Assembly (NCBI GenBank): GCA_041277045.1
Contig: JBGFSY010000001.1
Location: 1,364,001-1,428,000, forward strand
Source: Reddybacter sp041277045
GTDB taxonomy: Bacteria > Pseudomonadota > Gammaproteobacteria > Pseudomonadales > Porticoccaceae
DNA: 64,000 nt
Direction of reading: 5' to 3'
The position numbers and the translations under genes are program-made. The notes below the pieces were generated by a model. That model searched no databases, was not told where the DNA came from, and was given only the letters and a program-made list of their open reading frames with translations. Below, piece by piece: positions 8,720 through 16,843 of this stretch. Numbering within the stretch: position 1 is the first letter of the stretch; each line of letters begins with the position of its first letter.

Positions 8720-10072
8720 TCAAAAAGTTGAACGAAGCCTGAGACTGTAGGCAGATGCGTGATCGTTGTTAGGGTCTAGCGCCGGATTAATGATTGAGTG
8801 GTAGGTCAGAGTCACATCCACGTTGGGAAAGAACGGGAAGCGGTAGAATATCTCGGGGTTGTACTCACCCCGGGTCCCGGGCAGGCTTGGCTCGACGTAG
8901 TTGAGTCCGATCCCGACCAAATCGTTCTGAATGTGCCCGATGAAATCCGGATTATAGTAAAGGAATAGCAAATTGGCCTGGGACTCATACAACGCCGAGT
9001 CATTGTCGCTCCAGCCATACTTCGCAATACCGATTAGCCGGCCATCAGCGGTGAGCTCCTGTTCGAGTTTAAGGAGGAACCCCCGGCCATCAGGGCCCAG
9101 GTTCCCGTTGGATGCACTCCCATCCTTGGTGCCGTCGTTGTGCCAGACCGTCAGCTTCGACCAGCCCGCCTTCTCTGTCCTGGGGAACATCTTGACACCA
9201 AGTTCGACAGCCTTAAAGAGGTCGCCCTCGCCGATGTCGCCCCAGTCTTGCCGATCGCCATTGGAGTCGGAGACCAGTGCCAGTATTTTGACACGATCAC
9301 TGAGGTACCAGTTCACCACCCCACCCAGCCCTGAGTCCGGTAGTGCAATGGCAAAGGCCCCGACGCCCGCAGTAGACGTGAAGGTTAGGGGTGCGGCAAT
9401 GTGGGCGGAAGTGGCAAGAGTAGCGTCTGGCGTGATCTTGCCGATCCGATAAACCCAGCCCGCCTCCTTGCTTCCCTGTTGCCAGTAAAGGTTCCGTACA
9501 GGGAGGAACGTGGGTGAGTACTCTGCAAAGGTATTACCGGGCCTGCTCAGGCTTCCCAACGCTTCGGTCCCGAGATTCTCGGGACCCGTTGTTCCCCAGT
9601 TCCAACGGCCCTGCAAGCCGAAGACGAGCTGGCCCTGAGTCGGCGTCCCCCGGTTCAAGAGCTCCCAGGTACCGATGAAGTCCACGGTACTGACAGTACC
9701 CCATTTATCCGCGCCCGGGAGCGAGTCGCTCACCCCCTGAAACAGCTGATTGTAGGCGAACCCAAGCTCCAGACCGCTGGCATCGTACAGAGACTGCTTC
9801 CACCGGTCCGTGAGCTCATGAGCTCCGTGCAGAGGAGACTGACGGAAGAACGAGTCCTTCTGAACTCGCCTCTCCTTGATACCCTGCAATAGGTTGGATG
9901 GATCCTCGGGGTCTTCACCGACGGCACTTTTACTTTGCGTCGAAGCCCCGTTATTAACGTCCGTCGCGGGGGTTTCAGCTCCGGTCGGGAAGGGTAAGAC
10001 CGCCAGCACCGCCATAATGAAACAGCTCAGCAAGCAAAACCATTTAACCGGAAGCACGACACAAAATTTCAT
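8720..10072 (-). CDS. OprB-like carbohydrate/organic acid porin
   Basis: A 450-residue outer-membrane beta-barrel protein. The N-terminus is a Sec signal peptide (hydrophobic FCLLSCFIMAVLAVL, cleavage near GAETPA). The mature part is rich in alternating strand motifs such as LVFGLQGRWNWGTTG and GWVYRIGKITPD, and ends in the aromatic LRLRSTF, the usual last-strand signal for barrel assembly. The order of features resembles carbohydrate-selective porin OprB. It is the last gene of the aconitase-X operon, 223 bp after the SDR, and probably brings the operon's substrate across the outer membrane. No strong ribosome site is seen at the chosen ATG. Confidence 0.75.
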   Translation of the reverse strand: MKFCVVLPVKWFCLLSCFIMAVLAVLPFPTGAETPATDVNNGASTQSKSAVGEDPEDPSNLLQGIKERRVQKDSFFRQSPLHGAHELTDRWKQSLYDASGLELGFAYNQLFQGVSDSLPGADKWGTVSTVDFIGTWELLNRGTPTQGQLVFGLQGRWNWGTTGPENLGTEALGSLSRPGNTFAEYSPTFLPVRNLYWQQGSKEAGWVYRIGKITPDATLATSAHIAAPLTFTSTAGVGAFAIALPDSGLGGVVNWYLSDRVKILALVSDSNGDRQDWGDIGEGDLFKAVELGVKMFPRTEKAGWSKLTVWHNDGTKDGSASNGNLGPDGRGFLLKLEQELTADGRLIGIAKYGWSDNDSALYESQANLLFLYYNPDFIGHIQNDLVGIGLNYVEPSLPGTRGEYNPEIFYRFPFFPNVDVTLTYHSIINPALDPNNDHASAYSLRLRSTF

Positions 10073-10295
10073 AAATCCATAAACACATCTAGATAAAGAA
10101 TCTTCGGGTGATCAATAGTCATGGGAATGGCCTTTAATGATACTTTCCTTTAATTCGAGGCGAGAGCCATGACTTCTCATGTCGTCAGGCAAGCCAGCGG
10201 GCTCCTTGATTATGTCGGGAATCGGTGATTCGTATGTCGGTGAGCGAAGCCGTTCTTCACCCACCGCGGATCCAGAATCACCTCTTCAAACCCTA

Positions 10296-11243
10296 TCAAC
10301 CCTGAAGTGAAGCTATCGAATCGAGCTTCATGTTGTAGCCTCCGGCGACCATAAAACTCTGGCCGGTGGTGAACATGTTGTACCCGTCAAGAAGAGCCAT
10401 CGCGAGATGCGCCATCTCCTCGGGCTCGCCAAAGCGGCCGAGCGGGATATTACTTGCGACGGCCGCCATTTTTTCGGGGCCACCCATGCCTTCCACCGCA
10501 TCGGGATAGTTAAGGAAGTTGGTGCCGAATGCGTTCACGCACACACCCTTGGGCGCCGCCGTCATTGCGGCGCCCTGGATCAACGTGTTCGCCCCGGCGC
10601 GCATAGCGGAGTAGCCAATGAAGTCGCTCAACGCCCCCGTACTGGACGCGCTGGTCAGGATGACAATCTGGCCGGAGCCCTTGTCCATTAGCGGCGGCAG
10701 CAGAGACTGAAGCGCATAGACCACCGCGAGGAAGTTGCCCTCGTAGAGTTTCTGCATATCCTTGGTGTTTATCTTGAAGATATCGCCGGGCATGTGTTCC
10801 GCCGTCCGGATGTAGGCCGAATCGAAGCCACCGAATTCCTTTATCGCGGCATCGACCAGTTTCTGGGTGGAGTCGGGCCGTGTCTCATCGTTCGGACCGT
10901 GCTGTTCAATGCCGGGGACGACGATGACCTTCGCGCCGTGGCCCTCGCATTCTTTGACGAGACCTTTGACGGGCTGAGCAATGACGAGGTTGTAGCCCTG
11001 CTTGGCGAAGTTGCGCGCAAGAGGGGGGCCGATCTGCAAGAGCGCATCGTTGATTATGATGACGCGTTTGCCGCCCTTGGTCGCGTTGGTCTTGAGGGTT
11101 TTACCCGGCACGATTGTCTTCGCCGAAGCCGTGTTCACACCCAGGCCTGCTGCCGCAAGGCTAACGGCACCAATGGCACCAGCTTTCAGAAGGTCACGAC
11201 GTTCAATGCCTTTTGAATCTAGATCAGTGTTGTCTGTGCTCAT
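10296..11243 (-). CDS. Tat-exported SDR-family protein with atypical active site
   Basis: A 315-residue protein with a twin-arginine signal (ERRDLLKAGAIGAVSLAAAGLG) before a short-chain dehydrogenase fold. The usual glycine-rich TGxxxGIG loop is replaced by NDALLQIG. The catalytic region has SASSTG followed by YSAMR, so the normal YxxxK lysine is an arginine. The family normally oxidises or reduces alcohols and ketones with NAD(P); these changes raise doubt about ordinary cofactor use. ATG 11243 has a good AAGGAG site. It is the fourth gene in the operon. Export would place it in the periplasm, where free NAD(P) is scarce, so a tightly bound cofactor or a non-redox role is possible. Confidence 0.75.
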   Translation of the reverse strand: MSTDNTDLDSKGIERRDLLKAGAIGAVSLAAAGLGVNTASAKTIVPGKTLKTNATKGGKRVIIINDALLQIGPPLARNFAKQGYNLVIAQPVKGLVKECEGHGAKVIVVPGIEQHGPNDETRPDSTQKLVDAAIKEFGGFDSAYIRTAEHMPGDIFKINTKDMQKLYEGNFLAVVYALQSLLPPLMDKGSGQIVILTSASSTGALSDFIGYSAMRAGANTLIQGAAMTAAPKGVCVNAFGTNFLNYPDAVEGMGGPEKMAAVASNIPLGRFGEPEEMAHLAMALLDGYNMFTTGQSFMVAGGYNMKLDSIASLQG

Positions 11244-11298
11244 GATAAAATTCTCCTTATTGGTTTGCCGGTTTTCGTTTCAAATCGCCGGCATCGAC

Positions 11299-12327
11299 TT
11301 AAGCCTTGGGCTGCGTCGCGGCAAACGGGATGTCGATATACTTGATCGCATCTTCCCCGGTCACGATGGGTCTGCCGACTTTGTTGATCATTTCCTTAGC
11401 TCTCTCGAGTTGTTCCACGTTGCTCGGACCTTTGCCCCAATCCTCGAGCCCGACACGGAGGCTGCCGCCCCGTTCGAGCGCCATTTGAGCAAGAGGTGTC
11501 TCCATGATGTCGTTACCTATCAGGCCGACCGACCATTTCAGGTCAAGCCCCTCGATCATGTGCAGATAGAGCTGCAGCGCCTCGGGGATCGGCGGTGCAC
11601 AGGCCGCGAAGCCGTAGTCGGCGAAGTAGATGTTGAGTTTTGAACCGCGGGGCAGCGTACCCGCCCGCGCCATGGCGACGACGTTCTTCATCCAGCCGGG
11701 CTCAAATACTGAGATCGAGGCCCCGCAGCCGAGCTCGTTGCAGGTGTCCATAACGATCTTGTTGTCACCCGGCCAGAAGCCGTACCACCAGAAGTTCTCC
11801 TCCGGGAGCAGGCCGTTCTCGTCGTAGACCGCGAGCGGGGCGACCCCGGTGTCGAGCAGGATCATATTGGCCAGGCCCGCCTCCGCCAGCGGGCGGTAGT
11901 GCCCGCTCTGGATCTCCGGCGGCCAGACGGTACGGTTCTTGTGATAGACCGCCGGGTCAAAGTTCGCCGTCGGGTAAATGATTCCATACGGATGTTTCTT
12001 ACGGACTGGCGTGAAGGCGTCGACGTATGCCTGGACGGCATCCGCCACGTTATCACTTGGCTTGCCGCTGTGCGCGTGCACAATGGTAGCGCCCGCATCA
12101 AGGCACTTTATCATTTCTTGCTCAATTTCGGCCGCCGTCTCAGGTGCAGTAGGATTAATCTTTTTAGTGGTAGAGCCGTTGATGGCGACCTCGAGGACCA
12201 CCGGTGTGTCCTCCTTCTTAAAGGAGAAGTTGCTGCGCATCCCCGACGTTGCCGGACCGGCAAACACTCGGCTCGCGGCCAGCGTTGCGCCGGCGGCGGC
12301 TGACCCTAAAAATTTTCGTCTGTCCAT
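11299..12327 (-). CDS. Tat-exported BKACE-family (DUF849) protein
   Basis: BKACE enzymes are TIM-barrel, zinc-dependent proteins that cleave beta-keto acids with acetyl-CoA (3-keto-5-aminohexanoate cleavage enzyme is the type). This 342-residue member begins MDRRKFLGSAAAGATLAASR, a clear Tat signal, unusual for a cytosolic family. The zinc motif HxH is present (H84, H86 in IVHAHSG). The barrel-end motif usually read as GGHxRxGxED is GGSLRVGLED, with Ser for His but the Arg and Glu kept. ATG 12327 follows a near-perfect AAGGAGG. It lies 22 bp after the aconitase-X small-subunit gene. If exported it would lack acetyl-CoA, so the reaction is unclear. Confidence 0.8.
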   Translation of the reverse strand: MDRRKFLGSAAAGATLAASRVFAGPATSGMRSNFSFKKEDTPVVLEVAINGSTTKKINPTAPETAAEIEQEMIKCLDAGATIVHAHSGKPSDNVADAVQAYVDAFTPVRKKHPYGIIYPTANFDPAVYHKNRTVWPPEIQSGHYRPLAEAGLANMILLDTGVAPLAVYDENGLLPEENFWWYGFWPGDNKIVMDTCNELGCGASISVFEPGWMKNVVAMARAGTLPRGSKLNIYFADYGFAACAPPIPEALQLYLHMIEGLDLKWSVGLIGNDIMETPLAQMALERGGSLRVGLEDWGKGPSNVEQLERAKEMINKVGRPIVTGEDAIKYIDIPFAATQPKA

Positions 12328-12349
12328 GCTATTCCTCCTTTCTTCCTTG

Positions 12350-12799
12350 TCAGCCGACTTCTACAGTGCCGTCTTCGTGAATAGCGATCGGGTCGCCTGT
12401 TTTTACAGCTTCCAGAAACTCGTCGCCGAGCAGGTCGATGGTGACGACCCGCTTGTCGTTCCAGACATCGTCCATGATGAGCCCGCCGGCAGAGATGCTG
12501 TCGATGTGCGAGGAGAACAGCCATGCCTGCGGCTGCACGCCGAGCTGACTCAACATCATAATGGTCCCGGCGCCCATGGTGGAGCCGACGGTCTGGGGCG
12601 TGCAGATGATGGTTCCTGTGAGGTCTTTCTGGTACAGCTCCTTGTTGGTCGGATCAGTGCAGGGCGCAGTCTTGGTTTCACCTGCGAACATATTTTTCAA
12701 AAAAGAGCCAGTCAGGTTAAACGCCTGTTTCGAGACCAGCGCCTTGCCCTCGAGTTTGCCGGAAAGTACGGGTCGGCCTTTGAACGTTTTCTTCGCCAT
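12350..12799 (-). CDS. Aconitase X small (swivel) subunit, DUF126
   Basis: The 149-residue protein matches the swivelling domain of aconitase X: FKGRPVLSGKLEGKALVSK near the start, then TVGSTMGAGTIMMLSQLG and ITIDLLGDEFLEAVKTGD-like end segments. AcnX enzymes are Fe-S dehydratases (known members act on cis-3-hydroxyproline or phosphomevalonate), with this domain closing over the substrate. The start is set at ATG 12799 because AAAGGA lies just upstream; an ATG eight codons earlier is less likely. It has no signal peptide, while its partner has one, so it may be carried across the membrane in the folded complex. Confidence 0.88.
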   Translation of the reverse strand: MAKKTFKGRPVLSGKLEGKALVSKQAFNLTGSFLKNMFAGETKTAPCTDPTNKELYQKDLTGTIICTPQTVGSTMGAGTIMMLSQLGVQPQAWLFSSHIDSISAGGLIMDDVWNDKRVVTIDLLGDEFLEAVKTGDPIAIHEDGTVEVG

Positions 12800-12855
12800 G
12801 TTATTTATTCCTTTCGGATTCACTCTCTATGAATGCGATCAGTTGTTCAGGTTGA

Positions 12856-14439
12856 CTAGGCACCTTTCGGGATCTTGCCCGTGACGATGATCTTCACCAG
12901 GACGTCGTCCGGGAAGTACTGAAGGGTCGTGTAGACCCGGGACTTGGCTGAATTGGTGACCCCGCGAACCCGGTCAGAAAACCCCTTCATGCCGGCATAG
13001 GAGACGCCGCACATGTTGGTGGCGTGCATGCCAGCCCGCTTCATCTTGCTGATCAGCTCGCCGTTCTCCTCGATGGCACGGTCCCGCACCGGGTTGGGCG
13101 TGAACAGGTAAATCGGGATGGCGGCTTCCGTCTTTCCGGCCTTGTCCAGCGCCTCGGTCACGAGTTTTCCCCACTTGATTACCTCGTGGTAGCTGTTATG
13201 GGGGCAGCCGATGAAGGCAGCGGTCGGATCGCCATCCTTTTCCGGCCAGAGGTTCTCGAAGGTGCTGATGATTCGCGCCTGCTCCCTGTCGTCGATGACG
13301 TAGGTCTCGTACCCTTTGGCCAGGAGCTTTTTCCCCTTCTCCTTCGCATCCGGAGTGACGCCATCTACGTGGTACAACCCGACGGCTCCACTGGAGGCTG
13401 TCGCGCTGCCCATGGCCTTAAGCAGGTGCAGGTTGTCGGCCGTGGCCTTGCCGCCCTTGAAGTACTTGTCGAGCCCTGTGACATACGGAACATCCTCGAC
13501 ACATTTGCGCCCGATGGCGGTGCCGATCACACCCCAGTCCGGCTCCTTCGAGGTTTTGACTTCGACCAGCCAGTTGGCCATGCGGCCTTCGTCGGCCATC
13601 AGACCAAATAAGGGGGCCTTGCCGAGCATGGCTTGGATCAAGTCCATGCCGGCGCCGTTGCGGTTGGTTCGGACGCCGAGGACGGAATTGCCGTAGTTCA
13701 CCGCGGAGGATTCGGCCCAGGCGACATAGGTGCCCGGCTCCGGCGCGTTGCCGACCTCCTTCAGGTAGCAGGCACAGGTCCTTTTATTCAGGTCCGGCGC
13801 GCCGAGGCGGACGTGGACGTAGTCGAGGTCCCACTGCCGGCTGTAGCCCTCGTAGATCATCGTCATGTCCTTGGCATTGTTCTGGACGTTGTAGACGTCG
13901 TAAGGGCGCGGATTGACCGTGTAGGGCGCGTAGGACTTGAGCCCGGCATTGGCGCACTGGTCAAGCATCTTGATCATCGAGCTCATGTACGGGGCGCCGA
14001 TGAACATGTTGCTGTGCGGAGCACCGCCGAGGTCCACAAGCTTCTCGGCGCCGAAGGTATTACCGAAGGTGACCAGGATTTTCATGAGCTTGGCCTTCTC
14101 CTCGCCGTCCTTGCCATCGAGGATCGCCTGCTCTTCCTTGGTTAGCTTCATCTTGTGCTTCATGGCCTCTTCGGCCTTGGTATTTGCCTTGGAAGACCCG
14201 GTGTAGGTCGCCTTCTGCCCCGTCGGCTTGCCGTCTGGTCCCAAGCCTACCATGTCACTTGTAAGCATCTTGTCTGCAAAGTCAGGAAGCTTGCCGCCGA
14301 CTGAAGCCGTTTTTTCTGCGGCCTTCGTTGCTTTGCCAACCGTTGCCGCATCAGCAATAATAGGTGTGGAAAGGAGTGTCCCTGTGACAGGAACTAGTGG
14401 AATCAATGTGACAGATTTAAGAAATTCTCTACGCTTCAC
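12856..14439 (-). CDS. Tat-exported aconitase X large (catalytic) subunit, DUF521
   Basis: This 527-residue protein is an AcnX catalytic subunit with about 90 extra N-terminal residues. These include a strong twin-arginine signal (KRREFLKSVTLIPLVPVTG) and a low-complexity Ala/Lys/Thr linker. The AcnX core starts near residue 98 (KLTKEEQAILDGKDG). The family's hallmark regions are present: AWAESSAVNYGNSVLGVRTN (residues 240-259), C222 in TCACYL, C412 in GCPHNS and C477 in TNMCGV, the likely 4Fe-4S ligands. Start is GTG 14439 after an AGAGGA site. First gene of the operon. Tat export fits a folded cofactor-bearing enzyme. The substrate is unknown. Confidence 0.85.
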   Translation of the reverse strand: MKRREFLKSVTLIPLVPVTGTLLSTPIIADAATVGKATKAAEKTASVGGKLPDFADKMLTSDMVGLGPDGKPTGQKATYTGSSKANTKAEEAMKHKMKLTKEEQAILDGKDGEEKAKLMKILVTFGNTFGAEKLVDLGGAPHSNMFIGAPYMSSMIKMLDQCANAGLKSYAPYTVNPRPYDVYNVQNNAKDMTMIYEGYSRQWDLDYVHVRLGAPDLNKRTCACYLKEVGNAPEPGTYVAWAESSAVNYGNSVLGVRTNRNGAGMDLIQAMLGKAPLFGLMADEGRMANWLVEVKTSKEPDWGVIGTAIGRKCVEDVPYVTGLDKYFKGGKATADNLHLLKAMGSATASSGAVGLYHVDGVTPDAKEKGKKLLAKGYETYVIDDREQARIISTFENLWPEKDGDPTAAFIGCPHNSYHEVIKWGKLVTEALDKAGKTEAAIPIYLFTPNPVRDRAIEENGELISKMKRAGMHATNMCGVSYAGMKGFSDRVRGVTNSAKSRVYTTLQYFPDDVLVKIIVTGKIPKGA

Positions 14440-14496
14440 GTTTTTATCCTCTAATGTCTCTTGGAATCAACAAACATGTGCACGGCGTAGAGATAA

Positions 14497-14525
14497 CATC
14501 TAGTTCAACCCCTAAAACCTGTCAA
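14497..14525 (-). promoter_or_regulatory. Candidate promoter of the aconitase-X operon
   Basis: A perfect -35 TTGACA (14520-14525) and TAGATG (14497-14502) are 17 bp apart on the minus strand. A start site here would give a leader of about 50 nt before the GTG at 14439. The -35 and spacing are good; the -10 is weak. Confidence 0.45.
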
Positions 14526-14624
14526 GTTATACCTAAATTTAGAGAGCTTTAATTATTCATGGACGGTAATTCCCTCCCCCATTTTTAGTGCGAGAGTTAT
14601 AGATGGATGTTCCTTGAAGACTTT

Positions 14625-14945
14625 TTAAACCCGGTATGGCGATTGTTACCGATAAAACACAGGGGCGGATGATGGATCTGTTTCGACAGTTCTCGGCCCA
14701 GCCCCGTTGCGGCTCGCCAGTGGTTGGGCAGGGTTCTACACATAGGACGGACAATATTATTGCCAGTGATAATCGACGGCCCTAACTGAATTTAATCGTT
14801 TGCCGGGTAAAAAACTTGAAGCTGGTTTTCCTGATGAATGAGCAGAGTGTGCCGAATGGCCGTTGATGAGAAGACAGTCGTGATTAGGGTGTTTTTAGAC
14901 TTACATCTGCTAGAACTTTGTTTGTTGGCTGTAGGGATTCAACTT
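14625..14945 (+). pseudogene. Direct repeat copy B: truncated 3' end of a DUF116-like gene
   Basis: From 14625 the sequence repeats the last 50 or so codons of the gene at 6584-7483, ending in the same ...RRP then stop, plus about 160 bp of downstream DNA (shared AAGACAGTCGTGATTAG). The first 100 bp match closely and the remainder is clearly diverged, so the duplication is not recent. A one-base event also places an early stop (CACATAGG) in the second copy. No start or 5' part is present, so it is a remnant marking the right edge of the island. Confidence 0.8.
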
Positions 14946-15168
14946 TTTTGGCAAGTATTAACGCACGTAATGTGCAGCAAGCAGTGGATGTGGATGGACA
15001 GTCAATCGATATATAAGTAATCTTGCGCGGCTGATTGTAGACCCAGTGGGCGGTTGCCTTCAGGGGGACGTTCATCTCGACACTAGCCAACCCCGCCGGG
15101 TCAGGCAAATAAATACTAATCTCTAGCTTGGCTTGCCAGGCAAACGGGCACCATCACAGGAGACAAGC

Positions 15169-15870
15169 ATGTCCGGATTTGACAAGGTAGTAGGCAGCTA
15201 TGAAGAAGCCATGGCTGGTCTGCAAGACAATATGACCGTCATCGCCGGTGGTTTCGGCCTCTGCGGGATACCGGAGAACCTCATCAAGGAGATCAAGCGC
15301 AAGGGCACTCGCGGCCTGACTGTTGTTTCGAACAACTGCGGTACGGACGAGTACGGCCTTGGGGTGCTGCTGGTCGATAAGCAGATCCGCAAAATGGTGG
15401 CTTCCTACGTGGGTGAGAATGCCATGTTTGAAGCGCAGATGATGAGTGGTGAACTGGAAGTAGAGCTGACTCCGCAAGGTACGCTGGCAGAAAAAATGCG
15501 CGCTGGCGGCGCGGGTATCCCGGCCTTCTATACGGCCACCGGTTACGGTACACCGGTAGGGGAGGGCAAAGAGGTGCGCGAATTCAATGGCCGACAATAT
15601 ATTCTGGAGGAGGCCATCCAGGGGGATTTTTCCATCACCAAGGCCTGGAAGGCGGATCGCTATGGCAATCTGGTTTTTCGCAAGACGGCGCGTAATTTCA
15701 ACCCAATGGCTGTGACCGCCGGGAAAATCGCGGTGGTGGAAGTGGAAGAAATTGTGGAGGTGGGTGACCTTGATCCGGATGAGATACATCTTCCCGGCAT
15801 CTACGTGAACCGACTTATCCTCGGCAGCTTTGAAAAAATAATCGAACAGCGCACCGTGCGCGGCACATAG
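15169..15870 (+). CDS. scoA: 3-oxoacid CoA-transferase subunit A
   Basis: The 233-residue product matches family I CoA-transferase alpha subunits: the N-terminal GGFGLCGIPENLI, VSNNCGTDEYGLGVLL and later RKTARNFNPMAVTAGK are diagnostic. With subunit B it moves CoA from succinyl-CoA to acetoacetate or a similar 3-oxoacid. ATG 15169 is preferred over an upstream ATG at 15133 because ACAGGAG directly precedes it and homologues begin MxGFDKV. Subunit B follows after 13 bp. The pair lies just outside the right direct repeat of the island. Confidence 0.95.
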   Translation: MSGFDKVVGSYEEAMAGLQDNMTVIAGGFGLCGIPENLIKEIKRKGTRGLTVVSNNCGTDEYGLGVLLVDKQIRKMVASYVGENAMFEAQMMSGELEVELTPQGTLAEKMRAGGAGIPAFYTATGYGTPVGEGKEVREFNGRQYILEEAIQGDFSITKAWKADRYGNLVFRKTARNFNPMAVTAGKIAVVEVEEIVEVGDLDPDEIHLPGIYVNRLILGSFEKIIEQRTVRGT

Positions 15871-15883
15871 GGGGTAACAGGCA

Positions 15884-16543
15884 ATGGCTTTGACTCGTGA
15901 ACAACTGGCGCAGCGCGTGGCGCAGGAATTTCAGGACGGCTTCTATATCAACCTGGGTATCGGTATTCCCACCCTGGCGGCCAACTACTTACCCGAAGGT
16001 ATGGAGGTCATGCTGCAATCTGAGAATGGCTTACTTGGCATGGGGCCGTTTCCGCTTGAGGATGAGGTGGATTCAGATCTGATCAATGCGGGGAAGCAAA
16101 CCGTAACCATGGCTAAGGGTGCCTCATTGTTTTCCTCAGCAGACTCCTTCGCCATGATCCGTGGCGGCCATGTCGACCTGACGGTGCTGGGGGCTTTCGA
16201 AGTGGATTGTCAGGGCAATATTGCCTCTTACATGATCCCGGGGAAGTTGATTAAAGGCATGGGCGGAGCCATGGATCTGGTGGCCGGTGCTGACAATATC
16301 ATCGTTACCATGACGCATGCGTCCAAGCATGGTGACTCGAAACTGTTAAGCGAGTGCACCCTGCCGCTGACTGGCAAGGGCTGTATCAAGCGGGTGCTGA
16401 CCGACCTGGCCCTGCTGGATATCGCCGACGGCAAGTTCATCCTGCGGGAGCGGGCACCGGGCGTGAGTGTTGAAGAAATTGTCAATCTGACCGAAGGGGA
16501 ATTGGTGGTTCCGGAGCACGTACCGGAGATGACTTTCGTCTAG
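15884..16543 (+). CDS. scoB: 3-oxoacid CoA-transferase subunit B
   Basis: The 219-residue beta subunit carries the catalytic glutamate in the motif SENGLLGMGP, where the covalent glutamyl-CoA forms. It also has the typical YINLGIGIPTLAANYLP start and a PGKLIKGMGGAMDLVAGA segment. It is translated from ATG 15884 behind a GGGGTAACAGG site, in tandem with scoA. The enzyme is a cytosolic heteromer. As the acetoacetyl-CoA synthetase at 34 kb is deleted, this may be the cell's route for activating acetoacetate. Confidence 0.95.
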   Translation: MALTREQLAQRVAQEFQDGFYINLGIGIPTLAANYLPEGMEVMLQSENGLLGMGPFPLEDEVDSDLINAGKQTVTMAKGASLFSSADSFAMIRGGHVDLTVLGAFEVDCQGNIASYMIPGKLIKGMGGAMDLVAGADNIIVTMTHASKHGDSKLLSECTLPLTGKGCIKRVLTDLALLDIADGKFILRERAPGVSVEEIVNLTEGELVVPEHVPEMTFV

Positions 16544-16720
16544 ACCGTGACCCTGGTTGAAAAAAGCCATTAGGCGCGCAATGTGGTGGCGTGGCTGCTG
16601 TGTTGCGCACTATTATCTATAAAGACAGGGCGAGGTAGAAAGTGAAAGACTTGCCCCGTTTTTCCTTGTGTAACTAGCAAGTAAAAATACCGACAGTATG
16701 ATTAGGCAAATTTCATTGAT

Positions 16721-16843
16721 GCCTTAACGCCGCCGTAACCGGCCGGAGTAAGTGGCGCAGCTTTTGAGAAAGCAAAAGGTGTGACGCTTACGGAGGTCCA
16801 GCCCACTTCTTTTTCTGGGCCATGGTTCACGGCCTTGTTACGT
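16721..16843 (-). repeat. attC recombination site 1 (59-base element)
   Basis: Read on the minus strand, the site starts ACGTAAC and ends GTTAAGG. Its arms GCCGTgAACCatGGCC and GGCCGGTTACGGC pair completely once G and AT are left as unpaired bases, the extrahelical bases integron integrases recognise. Inner AAGTGG/CCACTT and CTTTTG/CAAAAG pairs extend the hairpin. The stop codon of the acetyltransferase gene overlaps the first core site, as is usual in cassettes. Confidence 0.85.
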
